A DNA stretch of 64,000 nucleotides from Campylobacter porcelli (GTDB lineage Bacteria > Campylobacterota > Campylobacteria > Campylobacterales > Campylobacteraceae). Made by a program: the position numbers and the translations under genes. The stretch covers positions 1 through 64,000 of the forward strand of contig NZ_CP018789.1 in assembly GCF_002139855.1 (NCBI RefSeq), given 5' to 3'. The notes under the pieces were generated by a model. The model searched no databases and was not told the origin of the DNA. It saw nothing but the letters and a program-made list of their open reading frames with translations. Within the stretch, counting starts at the first letter, position 1; each line of letters opens with the position of its first letter. Shown here one piece after another: positions 29,944 to 39,233 of this stretch.

Positions 29944-30550
29944 GTTTAAAAATGCTATAGTTATAACAGGCGTTATAGGAAGTGGTAAAAGCACAGTTGT
30001 AAATCTATTAAGAGTTTATGGATTTAGCATAATTGACGCTGATGAGATCGCTCATAAGGTGCTTGATGAGTCTTCTAGCATTATCGCAAGTAAATTTGGG
30101 AGTGAATTTGTAAGCGATAATAGGGTTGATAGAAAGAGCCTTGGTAAATTGATTTTTAGCGATTCTAAGGCTAAAAAGGAGCTTGAAAATATCCTTCATG
30201 ATAGGATCAAAGAGCAAATATTTAGCAAGGCAAATAAGCTTGAGAGTAGTAACTATCCATATTTTATAGATCTACCTTTGTATTTTGAGAAGTCGCCAGT
30301 TTATGATGAATTTCAAAGTGTTTGCGTGGTTTATGCGCCAGAGCAAATATGCTTAAAACGCATAATGCTACGAGATGGGATTAGTTTAAATGAGGCTAAG
30401 GCTAGATTAAATTCACAAATATCAATCGACGAGAAGCTCCGTCTAGCTAATTTCGTAATTGATAATAGTTCAGATATGAAACATCTAAATTTGCAAATTG
30501 ATAAGTTCATATCGGCACTAAAAAGCAGATACAAAACCCTAAATATTTAG
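29936..30550 (+). CDS. coaE: Dephospho-CoA kinase
   Basis: CoaE phosphorylates dephospho-CoA in the last step of CoA synthesis. The 204-residue product has the P-loop TGVIGSGKSTV near residue 12, the DADEIAH motif and the DLPLYFE segment. The start is TTG at 29936, eight bases inside the end of ridA, giving the sequence MSEFKNAIVITG; no ATG fits the family N-terminus. Confidence 0.9.
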   Translation: MSEFKNAIVITGVIGSGKSTVVNLLRVYGFSIIDADEIAHKVLDESSSIIASKFGSEFVSDNRVDRKSLGKLIFSDSKAKKELENILHDRIKEQIFSKANKLESSNYPYFIDLPLYFEKSPVYDEFQSVCVVYAPEQICLKRIMLRDGISLNEAKARLNSQISIDEKLRLANFVIDNSSDMKHLNLQIDKFISALKSRYKTLNI

Positions 30551-30558
30551 AGGAATAT

Positions 30559-32094
30559 ATGAAACTTAGTACCAAGATTAGCGTTTGTATTCTAGTCAAA
30601 AACGCCCAAAATACCATTAAAGAGTGCTTAGAATCCCTAAAAAGCTTTGATGAGATTATCTTGCTTGATAATCAAAGTAGCGATGATACCTTAAAAATCG
30701 CTAATGAATTTAAGGCCAAATTTAATAATTTGAAAATTTATTCTAGTGAATTTATCGGTTTTGGGCCGCTTAAAAATTTAGCGATAAATTACGCTAGTAA
30801 TGATTGGATATTTAGCATTGATAGCGATGAGGTTTTAGAATTTCAAGCTCTTAATGAGATAGCAAATTTAGATCTAAATCCTCAAAATATCTACGCCCTA
30901 CCTAGAAAAAATCTCTATAAAGGCGAGTGGATAAAGGCGTGTGGATGGTATCCAGACTATGTCCTAAGGCTATTTAATAAAACTCAAACCAAATTTAATT
31001 CCAATTTCGTCCATGAGAGCTTGGAAGCCAAAAATTTAAATATAATAAAACTTAAAAATGGATTAAGACACTACGCTTATGATGATATCAGCACACTTAT
31101 AGAAAAGATGCAAAAATACTCCACCCTTTATGCGATACAAAATAGAGCCAAAAAGAGCAATATCAGCAAAGCCGTGCTACATAGCGTGTGGAAATTTATC
31201 CGTGATTACACCTTTAAAAATGGATTTTTGTATGGTTATAAGGGCTTTGTGATTAGCCTTTGTAATGCTCTTGGGGCGTTTTTTAAGTATACAAAACTCT
31301 ATGAATTAAACAGCAAAAAGCCAAGTGTGAGCCTTATCATCACCACTTATAATAGTGAAAAATATTTAGAGCAGGTTTTAAAAAGCGTTCAAAATTTGGA
31401 CTATTTGCCTATGGAGGTTTTGATAGCTGATGATGGAAGTGGCGTGGCTACAAAGAATTTAATCGAGAGATTTAAGAGTAATTTCCCTTGTAAGTTAAGA
31501 CATATTTGGCAAGAAGATAAGGGGTTTAGATTAAGCCAAATTCGCAACAAAGCCATTAATAGTGCGGTGGGTGAGTATATTATCCTTATTGATGGGGATA
31601 TGGTTTTAGAGCCAAATTTTATCTTAGACCATCTTAAATTTGCTAAGAAAAAGCAGTTTTTACAAGGCTCAAGAGTAGTGCTAGATGAGAGCCAAACAGG
31701 CTTTATAATACAAGGCGGTGATACAAGCGAGATTAAAAACTTTAAATCTAAACGCAATATTTTACTGGCAAATCTCATCTATAAAAGCTCAGCCATTAAA
31801 GCAAATTTCTTTAAAAAGCGAGATTTCATCAAAGGAATTAGAGGTTGTAATATGAGCTTTTATAAAATTGATTGCGATGAGATCGGCGGATTTAATGAGA
31901 ATTTCATCGGCTGGGGTAGGGAGGATTCTGAGTTTGTGGCGAGATTTTTGTTTAGTGGTGGAGAACTTAGAAGGCTTAAATTTTTTGGGATTGCATATCA
32001 TCTCTATCACGCTGAAAACAGCAGAAAAATGCTAGAATCAAACCACCAAATTTACCTAAACACCATCAAAGAAAAGAGAGTCAAATGGCGATAA
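30559..32094 (+). CDS. Two-domain GT2 glycosyltransferase (LgtF-like)
   Basis: The 511 residues hold two family-2 glycosyltransferase domains. The first (about 1-230) is WaaE/KdtX-like, with SVCILVKNAQNTIKECLESL, DNQSSDDT and SIDSDEVLE. The second (from about 255) has SLIITTYNSEKYLEQVLKS, ADDGS and LIDGDMV. The two-domain build and length resemble the C. jejuni LOS glucosyltransferase LgtF, which adds glucose to both inner-core heptoses, so lipooligosaccharide core synthesis at the inner membrane is the likely role. The GT4 gene overlaps it by ten bases. Confidence 0.8.
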   Translation: MKLSTKISVCILVKNAQNTIKECLESLKSFDEIILLDNQSSDDTLKIANEFKAKFNNLKIYSSEFIGFGPLKNLAINYASNDWIFSIDSDEVLEFQALNEIANLDLNPQNIYALPRKNLYKGEWIKACGWYPDYVLRLFNKTQTKFNSNFVHESLEAKNLNIIKLKNGLRHYAYDDISTLIEKMQKYSTLYAIQNRAKKSNISKAVLHSVWKFIRDYTFKNGFLYGYKGFVISLCNALGAFFKYTKLYELNSKKPSVSLIITTYNSEKYLEQVLKSVQNLDYLPMEVLIADDGSGVATKNLIERFKSNFPCKLRHIWQEDKGFRLSQIRNKAINSAVGEYIILIDGDMVLEPNFILDHLKFAKKKQFLQGSRVVLDESQTGFIIQGGDTSEIKNFKSKRNILLANLIYKSSAIKANFFKKRDFIKGIRGCNMSFYKIDCDEIGGFNENFIGWGREDSEFVARFLFSGGELRRLKFFGIAYHLYHAENSRKMLESNHQIYLNTIKEKRVKWR

Positions 32095-33155
32095 AAGTAT
32101 TGCTAACAATAGGCGATATCACTATAAAAGGCGGCGCTGAAAGAGTTGTAACTAATCTAGCAAACGCTTACGCGACCTCTGGGCTAGATGTGGAGATTTT
32201 AAGCTTTTATAAAGGAGGGATAAATGAAGCTTTTGAGCTTGATAGTAGAGTGAAATTAAAATATCTACACAATAAATCATTTGATACAAAGCGTAAAAAT
32301 TTGCTTTATAAGCTCTTTTATAAATTTATTGAAAGCTATATTTTAAAGCGGGATTTTAAGGATAGGGATTTTATTATATTTAATAACTCTCCGCATTTTC
32401 CGCTATTTAAAAATAAAAATACAAAATATCTAAAAATCATCCACACAGCTTCAAAAGGACGCTACCTGGCTAGATATAACTATTTTGATTCTATAGTACT
32501 TATAGCCTCTAAAGAGATTGACTTTTGGCAAAGCCATCATAAAAATATCTATATTATCCCAAATTTTATCCCAAATATCTCAAATTTAAACACAGATTAC
32601 TCTCAAAAAGTCGTGCTTTCAATGGGTCGTATGACAAATATAGATGAAAAAGGCTTTTTACGCCTAATTGATATTTGGAAATTAATCCAAGATGGCAAGG
32701 AATTTAGCGATTGGAAGCTCCACATTGTAGGAGATGGAGAGTTAAAAGAGCAGATAAAAACTAAGATAGATAATCTAAATTTAACTAACTCTATAGTGTT
32801 AAAACCATTTACTAAAGATGTAGAAAGTGAGTATCTAAGCTCTAGCATATATGCTATGACAAGCCATTTTGAAGGATTTGGAATGGTATTAATAGAAGCG
32901 CAGTCTTACGCCTTGCCAACCATATCATTTGATATTGCCACAGGCCCAAGAGATATAATAGAAGATGGCAAGAGTGGATATTTAATAGAAGATAATAATC
33001 TAAATGAGTATGCTAATAAGCTAAAAGCATTAATGAAAGATGAGAGTTTAAGGGCTAAAATGGGAGCAAAAAGCAAAGAGATAGTTAAAAGTAAATTTAG
33101 CAAAGAAGTTGTGATGAAGCAGTGGATGGAGCTATTTGGGAATATTAAAAAATAA
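32085..33155 (+). CDS. GT4-family glycosyltransferase
   Basis: The 356-residue product has the family-4 GT-B fold. The N-terminal GGAERVVTNLANAYA binds the acceptor side and the C-terminal E-x7-E motif is in EGFGMVLIEAQSYALP. It is probably a LOS or capsule hexosyltransferase acting with the two-domain enzyme upstream. The donor and linkage cannot be read from sequence. It ends the ridA-coaE-glycosyltransferase run and is followed by a stem-loop. Confidence 0.82.
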   Translation: MAIKVLLTIGDITIKGGAERVVTNLANAYATSGLDVEILSFYKGGINEAFELDSRVKLKYLHNKSFDTKRKNLLYKLFYKFIESYILKRDFKDRDFIIFNNSPHFPLFKNKNTKYLKIIHTASKGRYLARYNYFDSIVLIASKEIDFWQSHHKNIYIIPNFIPNISNLNTDYSQKVVLSMGRMTNIDEKGFLRLIDIWKLIQDGKEFSDWKLHIVGDGELKEQIKTKIDNLNLTNSIVLKPFTKDVESEYLSSSIYAMTSHFEGFGMVLIEAQSYALPTISFDIATGPRDIIEDGKSGYLIEDNNLNEYANKLKALMKDESLRAKMGAKSKEIVKSKFSKEVVMKQWMELFGNIKK

Positions 33156-33170
33156 TTTAACCTATCATTT

Positions 33171-33200
33171 ACCCCGCTTTATTATCGCTATATGCGGGGT
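33171..33200. terminator. Stem-loop between convergent genes
   Basis: ACCCCGC (33171-33177) pairs with GCGGGGT (33194-33200) around a 16-base loop. It lies between the stops of the plus-strand glycosyltransferase and the minus-strand YbdD-like gene. Flanking T runs are weak on both sides, so this is a probable bidirectional terminator. Confidence 0.55.
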
Positions 33201-33213
33201 GTATAAAATTAAA

Positions 33214-33414
33214 TTAGCAGCACCTTGAGCTACCTGCTCCATACTTTTTCTCTAAAGCCTCTTTGAAAAACTCCCTTTGGCTTTTTGGAGTTTGATTTGG
33301 ATGAAATTTATGCATATACTCCACATATTTATCATAGCTAGGCATTCCCACTAGCAAGTGGGAAAACCTATCTATTTTTTTGTAAAATGCTGCGATTTTG
33401 CTTAAAATTTGCAT
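33214..33414 (-). CDS. YbdD/YjiX-family (DUF466) small protein
   Basis: The 66-residue protein belongs to the small family that accompanies CstA in many bacteria. It has the family segment GMPSYDKYVEYMHKFHPNQ and ends in SSRCC. It starts 9 bases after cstA on the same strand, as expected for the cstA-ybdD pair. It may assist the transporter; its function is unproven. Confidence 0.82.
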   Translation of the reverse strand: MQILSKIAAFYKKIDRFSHLLVGMPSYDKYVEYMHKFHPNQTPKSQREFFKEALEKKYGAGSSRCC

Positions 33415-33423
33415 ATTAGCCCC

Positions 33424-35715
33424 TTAGTGAGCACATCCGCAGTGATGCGTATTGCAACCAGCCTTGCCTTCGTAATCCTCAGCTTTTAGATATGGAGATT
33501 CTGCTAGTGGGATTAATGGCTCTTTGCCACTTATTGCTCTAGCAATCACTCTTAAAGTAGCGATTAGGACAATGATGGTAATACCCATAAATACCGCACA
33601 TAAAATAGCGTTAATTAGGTTATTTCTAGCTATTTGACTTGCTGATTTATACGCTTTTTCAGCCGCTACTAGCTGCGCATCATCAAGGGTGCCAGACTCT
33701 ATTTTAGCCATTAAATCAGCGGCTTTTTTGCTATTATTTTGGTATGCTGCGACATGGCTTACTGAGTCGTGAACTCTCTCCCCATTAGCTGGAAGTAGCT
33801 TTTGAACGCCTGCACTCATAGTTGATATTAATACCCACGCAACTGGGAGTATCACAACCCAAGCTAGTTTGCCACGATTCATTTTAAACAATACACTAAC
33901 TGCTAAAAGCAAGGCAATACCAGCTAGAAGTTGATTACTTACACCAAATAGCGTCCATAGTGCTTTTACGCCACCTGTTGGGTCAGTAATACCCATATAT
34001 AATATTGAGCCCCAGCCAGCCACGCATAGAAGAGTTGCTATTAAGCCCATTGGCACTGAGCTGATATTTGCCATTGGTTTATAGAAATTGCCTAAAACAT
34101 CTTGAACCATAAATCTTCCAGCCCTAGTGCCTGCATCAACGGCTGTTAGGATAAATAGGGCTTCAAATAAAATAGCAAAGTGATACCAAAATGCCATTGT
34201 ACCTTCTAAGCTTGGCATTTTAGAGATTAATACAGCAAAGCCAAGAGCAAAGGTAGGAGCGCCGCCAGTTCTACTTAGAATACTTGGTTCGCCAACATCT
34301 TTAGTAAAGGCTAAGATATTTTGCTCTATCATCTCTGGGGTGATTTTGATAATATCTCCAGCAAATGAATTTATACTAGCTGCTGCTGCTTTAATGCCAG
34401 CTAGATAGCTTTGGCTTGCCTCGCCTTGGAATACCCCAAAGACCTCCCCAGCGCCTCTAGCTGCTGATATAGCTTCATTTGTTCCTAGACCAGCTGGTGC
34501 GACATTGATAGCAAAGTATAGATCTGGAGTTATGATAATAGCTGCGATTAACGCCATTACGCCAACTGCTGACTCCATAAGCATTGAGCCATATCCTACC
34601 ATCTTAGCGTGGCTTTCCTTTTCTAGCATTTTTGGAGTTGTTCCGCTAGAGATTAGAGCGTGAAATCCGCTAATTGCACCACAAGCGATAGTTATGAATA
34701 AAAATGGAAATAATTTACCAGCAAACACTGGCCCAGTGCCATCTGTGAATTTAGTTACCATAGGCATTGCTACTTGGATATTTTGGTTTCCAGCAAAATC
34801 TCCTAAACCAAGATAGACTATAACTAACGCCATTGCAAATATAACGCCAATTTTAAGGAAAGTAGATAGGTAATCCCTAGGAGCTAGAAGTAGCCATACT
34901 GGCAAGATCGCTGCTACAAAACCATAGCCAATAGTGATAAATGCTAAATTTACTGGAGTGATGGTAAATATATCTGCCCAGTATGAATCAGCTGCTACAT
35001 AGTGTCCGCCCCAAAGTGAAAGTAGCAACATAATAAAGCCAAAAATCGAAGCCTCTCCGATTCTACCAGGACGCACAAATCTCATCCAAATTCCCATAAT
35101 AACAGCAATTGGCAAGGTCATAGCAATGGTAAATAATCCCCACGGAGACTCAGCCAAAGCATTTACAACAACCAAAGCAAGAATGGCTACAATAAGCATC
35201 ATAATGCCTAAAATTCCAATCATAGCTACAGTTCCAACGCCTTTGCCAAGCTCCATTTTTATCATCTCACCAAGACTTTTACCATCTCTTCTAGTAGATA
35301 GCCATAAAACCACAAAGTCATGAACCGCCCCAGCAATAACAACCCCCACAACAAGCCAAATCATACCAGGCAAATAGCCCATTTGAGCTGCTAAAATCGG
35401 CCCTACTAGCGGTCCAGCCCCAGCAATGGCTGCAAAGTGGTGGCCAAATAGAACAATTTTGTTAGTTGGGACAAAGTCTCGTCCATCATTTTTCACAACT
35501 GCTGGAGTGGCTCTTTTATCATCAAGGCCTAAGACCCTTTGAGCTATGTATTTAGCGTAAAATCTATACGCTATTGAGTAGATACACACAGCAGCTACCA
35601 CAAACCACAGGGCATTAACCGTTTCGCCCCTATCGATAGTTAGCTTAGCAAATCCAAGCACTGCGAAAAATACAACCGTAGCCCAGATAACTATGCTTAG
35701 CACTTTTTTATTCAT
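33424..35715 (-). CDS. cstA: Carbon starvation protein A (CstA) peptide/pyruvate transporter
   Basis: CstA is a large inner-membrane transporter. E. coli members import pyruvate or peptides, and the C. jejuni protein is involved in peptide use. The 763 residues show about 16-18 hydrophobic segments, with family blocks LFGHHFAAIAGAGPLVGPI and HALISSGTTPKML. A hydrophilic segment of about 50 residues lies near 650-700. The C-terminus HTHHCGCAH resembles a metal-binding tail. A GGAGG Shine-Dalgarno lies at 35720-35724. Confidence 0.95.
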   Translation of the reverse strand: MNKKVLSIVIWATVVFFAVLGFAKLTIDRGETVNALWFVVAAVCIYSIAYRFYAKYIAQRVLGLDDKRATPAVVKNDGRDFVPTNKIVLFGHHFAAIAGAGPLVGPILAAQMGYLPGMIWLVVGVVIAGAVHDFVVLWLSTRRDGKSLGEMIKMELGKGVGTVAMIGILGIMMLIVAILALVVVNALAESPWGLFTIAMTLPIAVIMGIWMRFVRPGRIGEASIFGFIMLLLSLWGGHYVAADSYWADIFTITPVNLAFITIGYGFVAAILPVWLLLAPRDYLSTFLKIGVIFAMALVIVYLGLGDFAGNQNIQVAMPMVTKFTDGTGPVFAGKLFPFLFITIACGAISGFHALISSGTTPKMLEKESHAKMVGYGSMLMESAVGVMALIAAIIITPDLYFAINVAPAGLGTNEAISAARGAGEVFGVFQGEASQSYLAGIKAAAASINSFAGDIIKITPEMIEQNILAFTKDVGEPSILSRTGGAPTFALGFAVLISKMPSLEGTMAFWYHFAILFEALFILTAVDAGTRAGRFMVQDVLGNFYKPMANISSVPMGLIATLLCVAGWGSILYMGITDPTGGVKALWTLFGVSNQLLAGIALLLAVSVLFKMNRGKLAWVVILPVAWVLISTMSAGVQKLLPANGERVHDSVSHVAAYQNNSKKAADLMAKIESGTLDDAQLVAAEKAYKSASQIARNNLINAILCAVFMGITIIVLIATLRVIARAISGKEPLIPLAESPYLKAEDYEGKAGCNTHHCGCAH

Positions 35716-36210
35716 ATTGCCTCCGCTAAATTATTTTTTGGATTTTCAGATTTTAGCATATTTGAGAGCAAAATATAGGCTAAAGTGTATAAAATAGAAA
35801 TATAAATTTAAATTATGTTACGATTTTACACATTAAGGGTAAATTATAAAGAAATTTGGCATATTTGATAAGATTTTGGCTTTAGATTTAATTTTTAGAT
35901 TATAATTTTGGCTAATTTTTAAGATGAAATTTAAATTTAATCATATATCAAGTTGTAAATCAAAATTTTAAAATTTAATATATTTATTTAAGTTAATTAT
36001 AATATAAGCTTTAAATAGCTAATTTATGGCTTTTAAATTTATATTTTAAACTATACAAATTTAGAAATTTAGAATTAAATTTAATAAATAATAAATTTTA
36101 TTCATCAATTTCTTAAACAAAAAATTAATTTTATTATAATATTGATTGGATGGCAGTGTTTTGATAGAATTCTGCTTAGTTAATTCAAGTAAAATTTCAA
36201 GGAAAAGGCT
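35716..36210. other. 495-base intergenic region between divergent cstA and nuoA
   Basis: The region is very AT-rich and I find no gene, tRNA or convincing structured RNA. It must hold the promoters for both flanking operons. A TATAAT for nuo lies at 36135-36140, and a GGAGG for cstA lies at the left edge. Runs of A and T dominate 35930-36130. Confidence 0.6.
36135..36140 (+). promoter_or_regulatory. -10 box for the nuo operon
   Basis: TATAAT lies 71 bases before the nuoA start codon. It is the best -10 candidate in the spacer; no -35 is visible. Confidence 0.5.
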
Positions 36211-36573
36211 TTGGATAGTAATCTTGTATGGAGTTTATATCTCTATGTATTCATCATTTTAGCACTTTGTGTGGCTTTTTATTTCACTAAAAAAATCGGT
36301 CCAACTGGCAAAAGCAATAGCTCAAAAGATAGAATTTACGAAAGTGGGATTGTCAATTTTTATGGTGGAATAAACTCAAGCATAAATGTCAAATACTACC
36401 TTGTGGCAATTGTCTTTGTGATATTTGATATTGAGGCTGTTTTTATGTATCCGTGGGCGGTAAGCCTTAGGGAGCTTGGGCTTTATGCTTTGGTAGAGAT
36501 GTTTGTATTTATGGCTATTTTGCTTGTTGGCTTATACTATATTTATAAAAAGAAGATTTTAAGATGGGAATAG
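36211..36573 (+). CDS. nuoA: NADH-quinone oxidoreductase-type subunit A
   Basis: The 120-residue membrane subunit has three helices and the conserved KDRIYESGI and [16 protein letters not shown] segments near the quinone site. The start is TTG at 36211, after AAGGAAAAGG. It overlaps nuoB by ten bases. Confidence 0.94.
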   Translation: MDSNLVWSLYLYVFIILALCVAFYFTKKIGPTGKSNSSKDRIYESGIVNFYGGINSSINVKYYLVAIVFVIFDIEAVFMYPWAVSLRELGLYALVEMFVFMAILLVGLYYIYKKKILRWE

Positions 36574-37070
36574 AAAATTTAGTCAAAAATGATCTAATTT
36601 TAACTAGATTAGACGCACTTTTTAACTGGGGGAGGTCAAATTCGCTTTGGCCTATGATTTTTGGGACGGCGTGCTGTGCGATTGAGTTTATGAGTGCTGT
36701 ATCATCTAAGCATGATTTGAGCCGTTTTGGTGCTGAGGTTATGCGGTTTTCGCCGCGTCAAGCTGATTTAATGATAGTAGCTGGGACAATATCGTTTAAA
36801 CAAGCTCCAATTTTAAAAGAGATATATGATCAAATGTGTGAGCCAAAGTGGGTTGTGAGTATGGGGGCGTGTGCTAGTAGTGGTGGATTTTATGATAATT
36901 ATACAACCCTTCAAGGAATAGATCAGATAATACCAGTAGACGCCTATATCAGCGGTTGTCCGCCAAGACCAGAGGCGATAATTGATGCGATTTTAGCCAT
37001 TCAGCAAAAGATAAAAGCTGGTAGTATAAAAGATCGCCATAGAGATTTTAAGGGGCTTTTAGATGCTTAG
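36564..37070 (+). CDS. nuoB: Complex I subunit B (N2 cluster)
   Basis: The 168-residue protein ligates cluster N2, the last iron-sulphur centre before quinone. The tandem cysteines are in [11 protein letters not shown], with the other ligands in MGACASSGG and [10 protein letters not shown]. It overlaps nuoA by ten and nuoCD by eight bases. Confidence 0.96.
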   Translation: MGIENLVKNDLILTRLDALFNWGRSNSLWPMIFGTACCAIEFMSAVSSKHDLSRFGAEVMRFSPRQADLMIVAGTISFKQAPILKEIYDQMCEPKWVVSMGACASSGGFYDNYTTLQGIDQIIPVDAYISGCPPRPEAIIDAILAIQQKIKAGSIKDRHRDFKGLLDA

Positions 37071-38745
37071 TAGTTTTATATCCAAATTTAGTTCTAAAAT
37101 CTCGGAATATAATGGCATTACCACCGCAATAGTAGCTAGTGATGATATTTTTAATGCGGTTAAATTTGCTCGTGATGAGATGAAATATGAGATTTTAGCA
37201 GATATTGCTTGTGTGGATAATCTAAATTTAAATAATCCAAAAAGATTTAGCTTATACTATATTTTTAGCTCTTTACGGGGTGGGAATTTTATAATACAAA
37301 CTGATTTAGATGAAGGTCAGAGCCTTCAAAGTGTTAGTCAAATTTACAAAAGTGCTAATTGGGCTGAGAGAGAGTGCTATGATCAATATGGGGTTAAATT
37401 TGATAATCATCCAAACCTTAGACGCATCTTAAATCATAAGGAGTTTGTGGGATACCCTTTGAGAAAGGATTATCCAATTGATAAATACCAAATTTTAACT
37501 CAAAGCGATAGCTTGGTTGATGAGATGAGAGATCAGCTCTTAAGTCTTGGTCTTGCTAGTGAAGAAAATGATGAATTTAAGATCAAATATACATTTTTAA
37601 ATATAGGTCCATCGCACCCAGCTACGCATGGAACGATACGCAATTTTATGGCGCTTGATGGGGAGAAAATCGCTGCTTGTGTAACGGAGATTGGCTATTT
37701 GCATAGAGGATTTGAAAAGTCCTGTGAGACCCACACTTATGCTCAAATCATTCCATATACTGATAGATTAAACTACTGCTCAGCAATGCTAAATAATGTC
37801 GCATACGCTAAGGCTGTAGAGGATATTTTAGGTGTGAATTTGCCTGATAGAGCGATTTTTATGCGTGTGATTTTAGGTGAGTTAGCTCGTATTATCGATC
37901 ATGAGGTCTGCCTTGGGGCGATGTTTGTGGATATGGGGGCGCTTACAAATTATTGGTATCTATATAATCCTAGAGAGAAAATTTATAATTTCTTATCTTG
38001 TTTAACTGGAGCTAGATTTACAAATTCATTTGCTAGAATTGGCGGTATGGCGCATGACTTTTATGATGGTTGGGAAGATGAGCTTTTGGGCTATTTAAAA
38101 GAGGTTCAAAAGGGTATTGATGATACCTTAACCCTTGTGGAGAAAAATAGAATTTTCCTAGATAGGGTTCAAAATATTTGTAAAATTAGTGCTAAAGATG
38201 CCTTAAGCTATGGATTTACTGGACCAAATTTAAGAGCTAGTGGTGTGGATTATGATTTAAGAAAAGATAAGCCATATTACTATTATGATAGCTTTGATTT
38301 TAATGTTCCTGTTGGTAGCTGTGGGGATATATATGATAGAATGTTTGTGCGATTTTATGAGATGAAAGAGAGTGTCTCTATAATTCGTCAAGCGATTAAG
38401 AAAATACCAAGTGGCGATATTTGTATCAAAGATAAAGATATAATTCTCCCACCAAAGAGTGAAGTATATGGCAATATCGAGGCTTTGATAAATCATTTTA
38501 AACTAATTTTTGATGGAGTTAAGCTTCCTGTGGGGCATTTTTATGGTGCGAGTGAAGGGGGTAATGGTGAGCTAGGATTTTTCATCGTTAGCGATGGGAA
38601 AAATATGCCATACCGCTTAAAGCTTAGACCGCCTTGCTTTTACGCTTTAAACGCATTTAGCGATATGGTTAGAGGTGGGCTGATCGCTGATAGTATATTG
38701 AATTTAGGTAGTATAAATATAATTGCTGGGGAGCTAGATAGATGA
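37063..38745 (+). CDS. nuoCD: Fused complex I subunits C and D
   Basis: A single 560-residue frame joins NuoC and NuoD as in E. coli. The C part (about 1-160) has the 30-kDa signature [20 protein letters not shown]. The D part has the quinone-site residues in [14 protein letters not shown] and [10 protein letters not shown], followed by [18 protein letters not shown] and a C-terminal IAGELDR. From memory, C. jejuni carries separate nuoC and nuoD, so the fusion is a species marker. It overlaps nuoE by four bases. Confidence 0.96.
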   Translation: MLSSFISKFSSKISEYNGITTAIVASDDIFNAVKFARDEMKYEILADIACVDNLNLNNPKRFSLYYIFSSLRGGNFIIQTDLDEGQSLQSVSQIYKSANWAERECYDQYGVKFDNHPNLRRILNHKEFVGYPLRKDYPIDKYQILTQSDSLVDEMRDQLLSLGLASEENDEFKIKYTFLNIGPSHPATHGTIRNFMALDGEKIAACVTEIGYLHRGFEKSCETHTYAQIIPYTDRLNYCSAMLNNVAYAKAVEDILGVNLPDRAIFMRVILGELARIIDHEVCLGAMFVDMGALTNYWYLYNPREKIYNFLSCLTGARFTNSFARIGGMAHDFYDGWEDELLGYLKEVQKGIDDTLTLVEKNRIFLDRVQNICKISAKDALSYGFTGPNLRASGVDYDLRKDKPYYYYDSFDFNVPVGSCGDIYDRMFVRFYEMKESVSIIRQAIKKIPSGDICIKDKDIILPPKSEVYGNIEALINHFKLIFDGVKLPVGHFYGASEGGNGELGFFIVSDGKNMPYRLKLRPPCFYALNAFSDMVRGGLIADSILNLGSINIIAGELDR

Positions 38746-39233
38746 GTTTTGAATTCACAAAAGATGAGCTAGAAGGCTTAAATAATCTTCGCACCAAAGT
38801 AGATGATGATAGGGCGTTAGTATTACCAGCTCTTTGGATTTTACAAAGAAGACAAGGATTTATCAGCTCTGAAGATATATTGTATTTAGAAAAAACTCTT
38901 GGGATTAAGGCTATATTTTTTGCTGAAGTTATGGGCTTTTACTCTATGTTTAATGAGAGCAAAAAGGGTAAATATGAGCTTAAATTTTGTAAGACCATCA
39001 CTTGTAAATTAAGAGGTGGCGATGAAGTGATAAAAGCCGCTAGCGATCTTCTTGGGATTAAGATGGGCGAAACTACTAAAGATGGGCTTTTTAGCCTTGG
39101 GGAGAGCGAGTGCTTGGGGTATTGTGAGAAGGCGCCTTGTATGCTATCAAATTTAGATCAAATCGGCGATCTAACCAAGGAGAGTATCATAGAGTTAATA
39201 GAAAGGCTAAGGAGAGAAAATGAAGGTCGTTAG
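38742..39233 (+). CDS. nuoE: Complex I subunit E (N1a cluster)
   Basis: The 163-residue thioredoxin-fold subunit keeps all four N1a [2Fe-2S] cysteines: C-x4-C in [12 protein letters not shown] and C-x3-C in [11 protein letters not shown]. The N-terminal helical part ([15 protein letters not shown]) is normal. C. jejuni and H. pylori lack a true NuoE, so its presence here matters for the electron-input question. It overlaps nuoF by 14 bases. Confidence 0.93.
   Translation: MSFEFTKDELEGLNNLRTKVDDDRALVLPALWILQRRQGFISSEDILYLEKTLGIKAIFFAEVMGFYSMFNESKKGKYELKFCKTITCKLRGGDEVIKAASDLLGIKMGETTKDGLFSLGESECLGYCEKAPCMLSNLDQIGDLTKESIIELIERLRRENEGR

Noticed and set aside
36151-36165. TGGCAG followed by TTGA upstream of nuoA, resembling a sigma54 promoter
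   Set aside because: The -12 element should be TTGC after five bases; here it is TTGA at the wrong spacing, and a sigma70 TATAAT lies just upstream.
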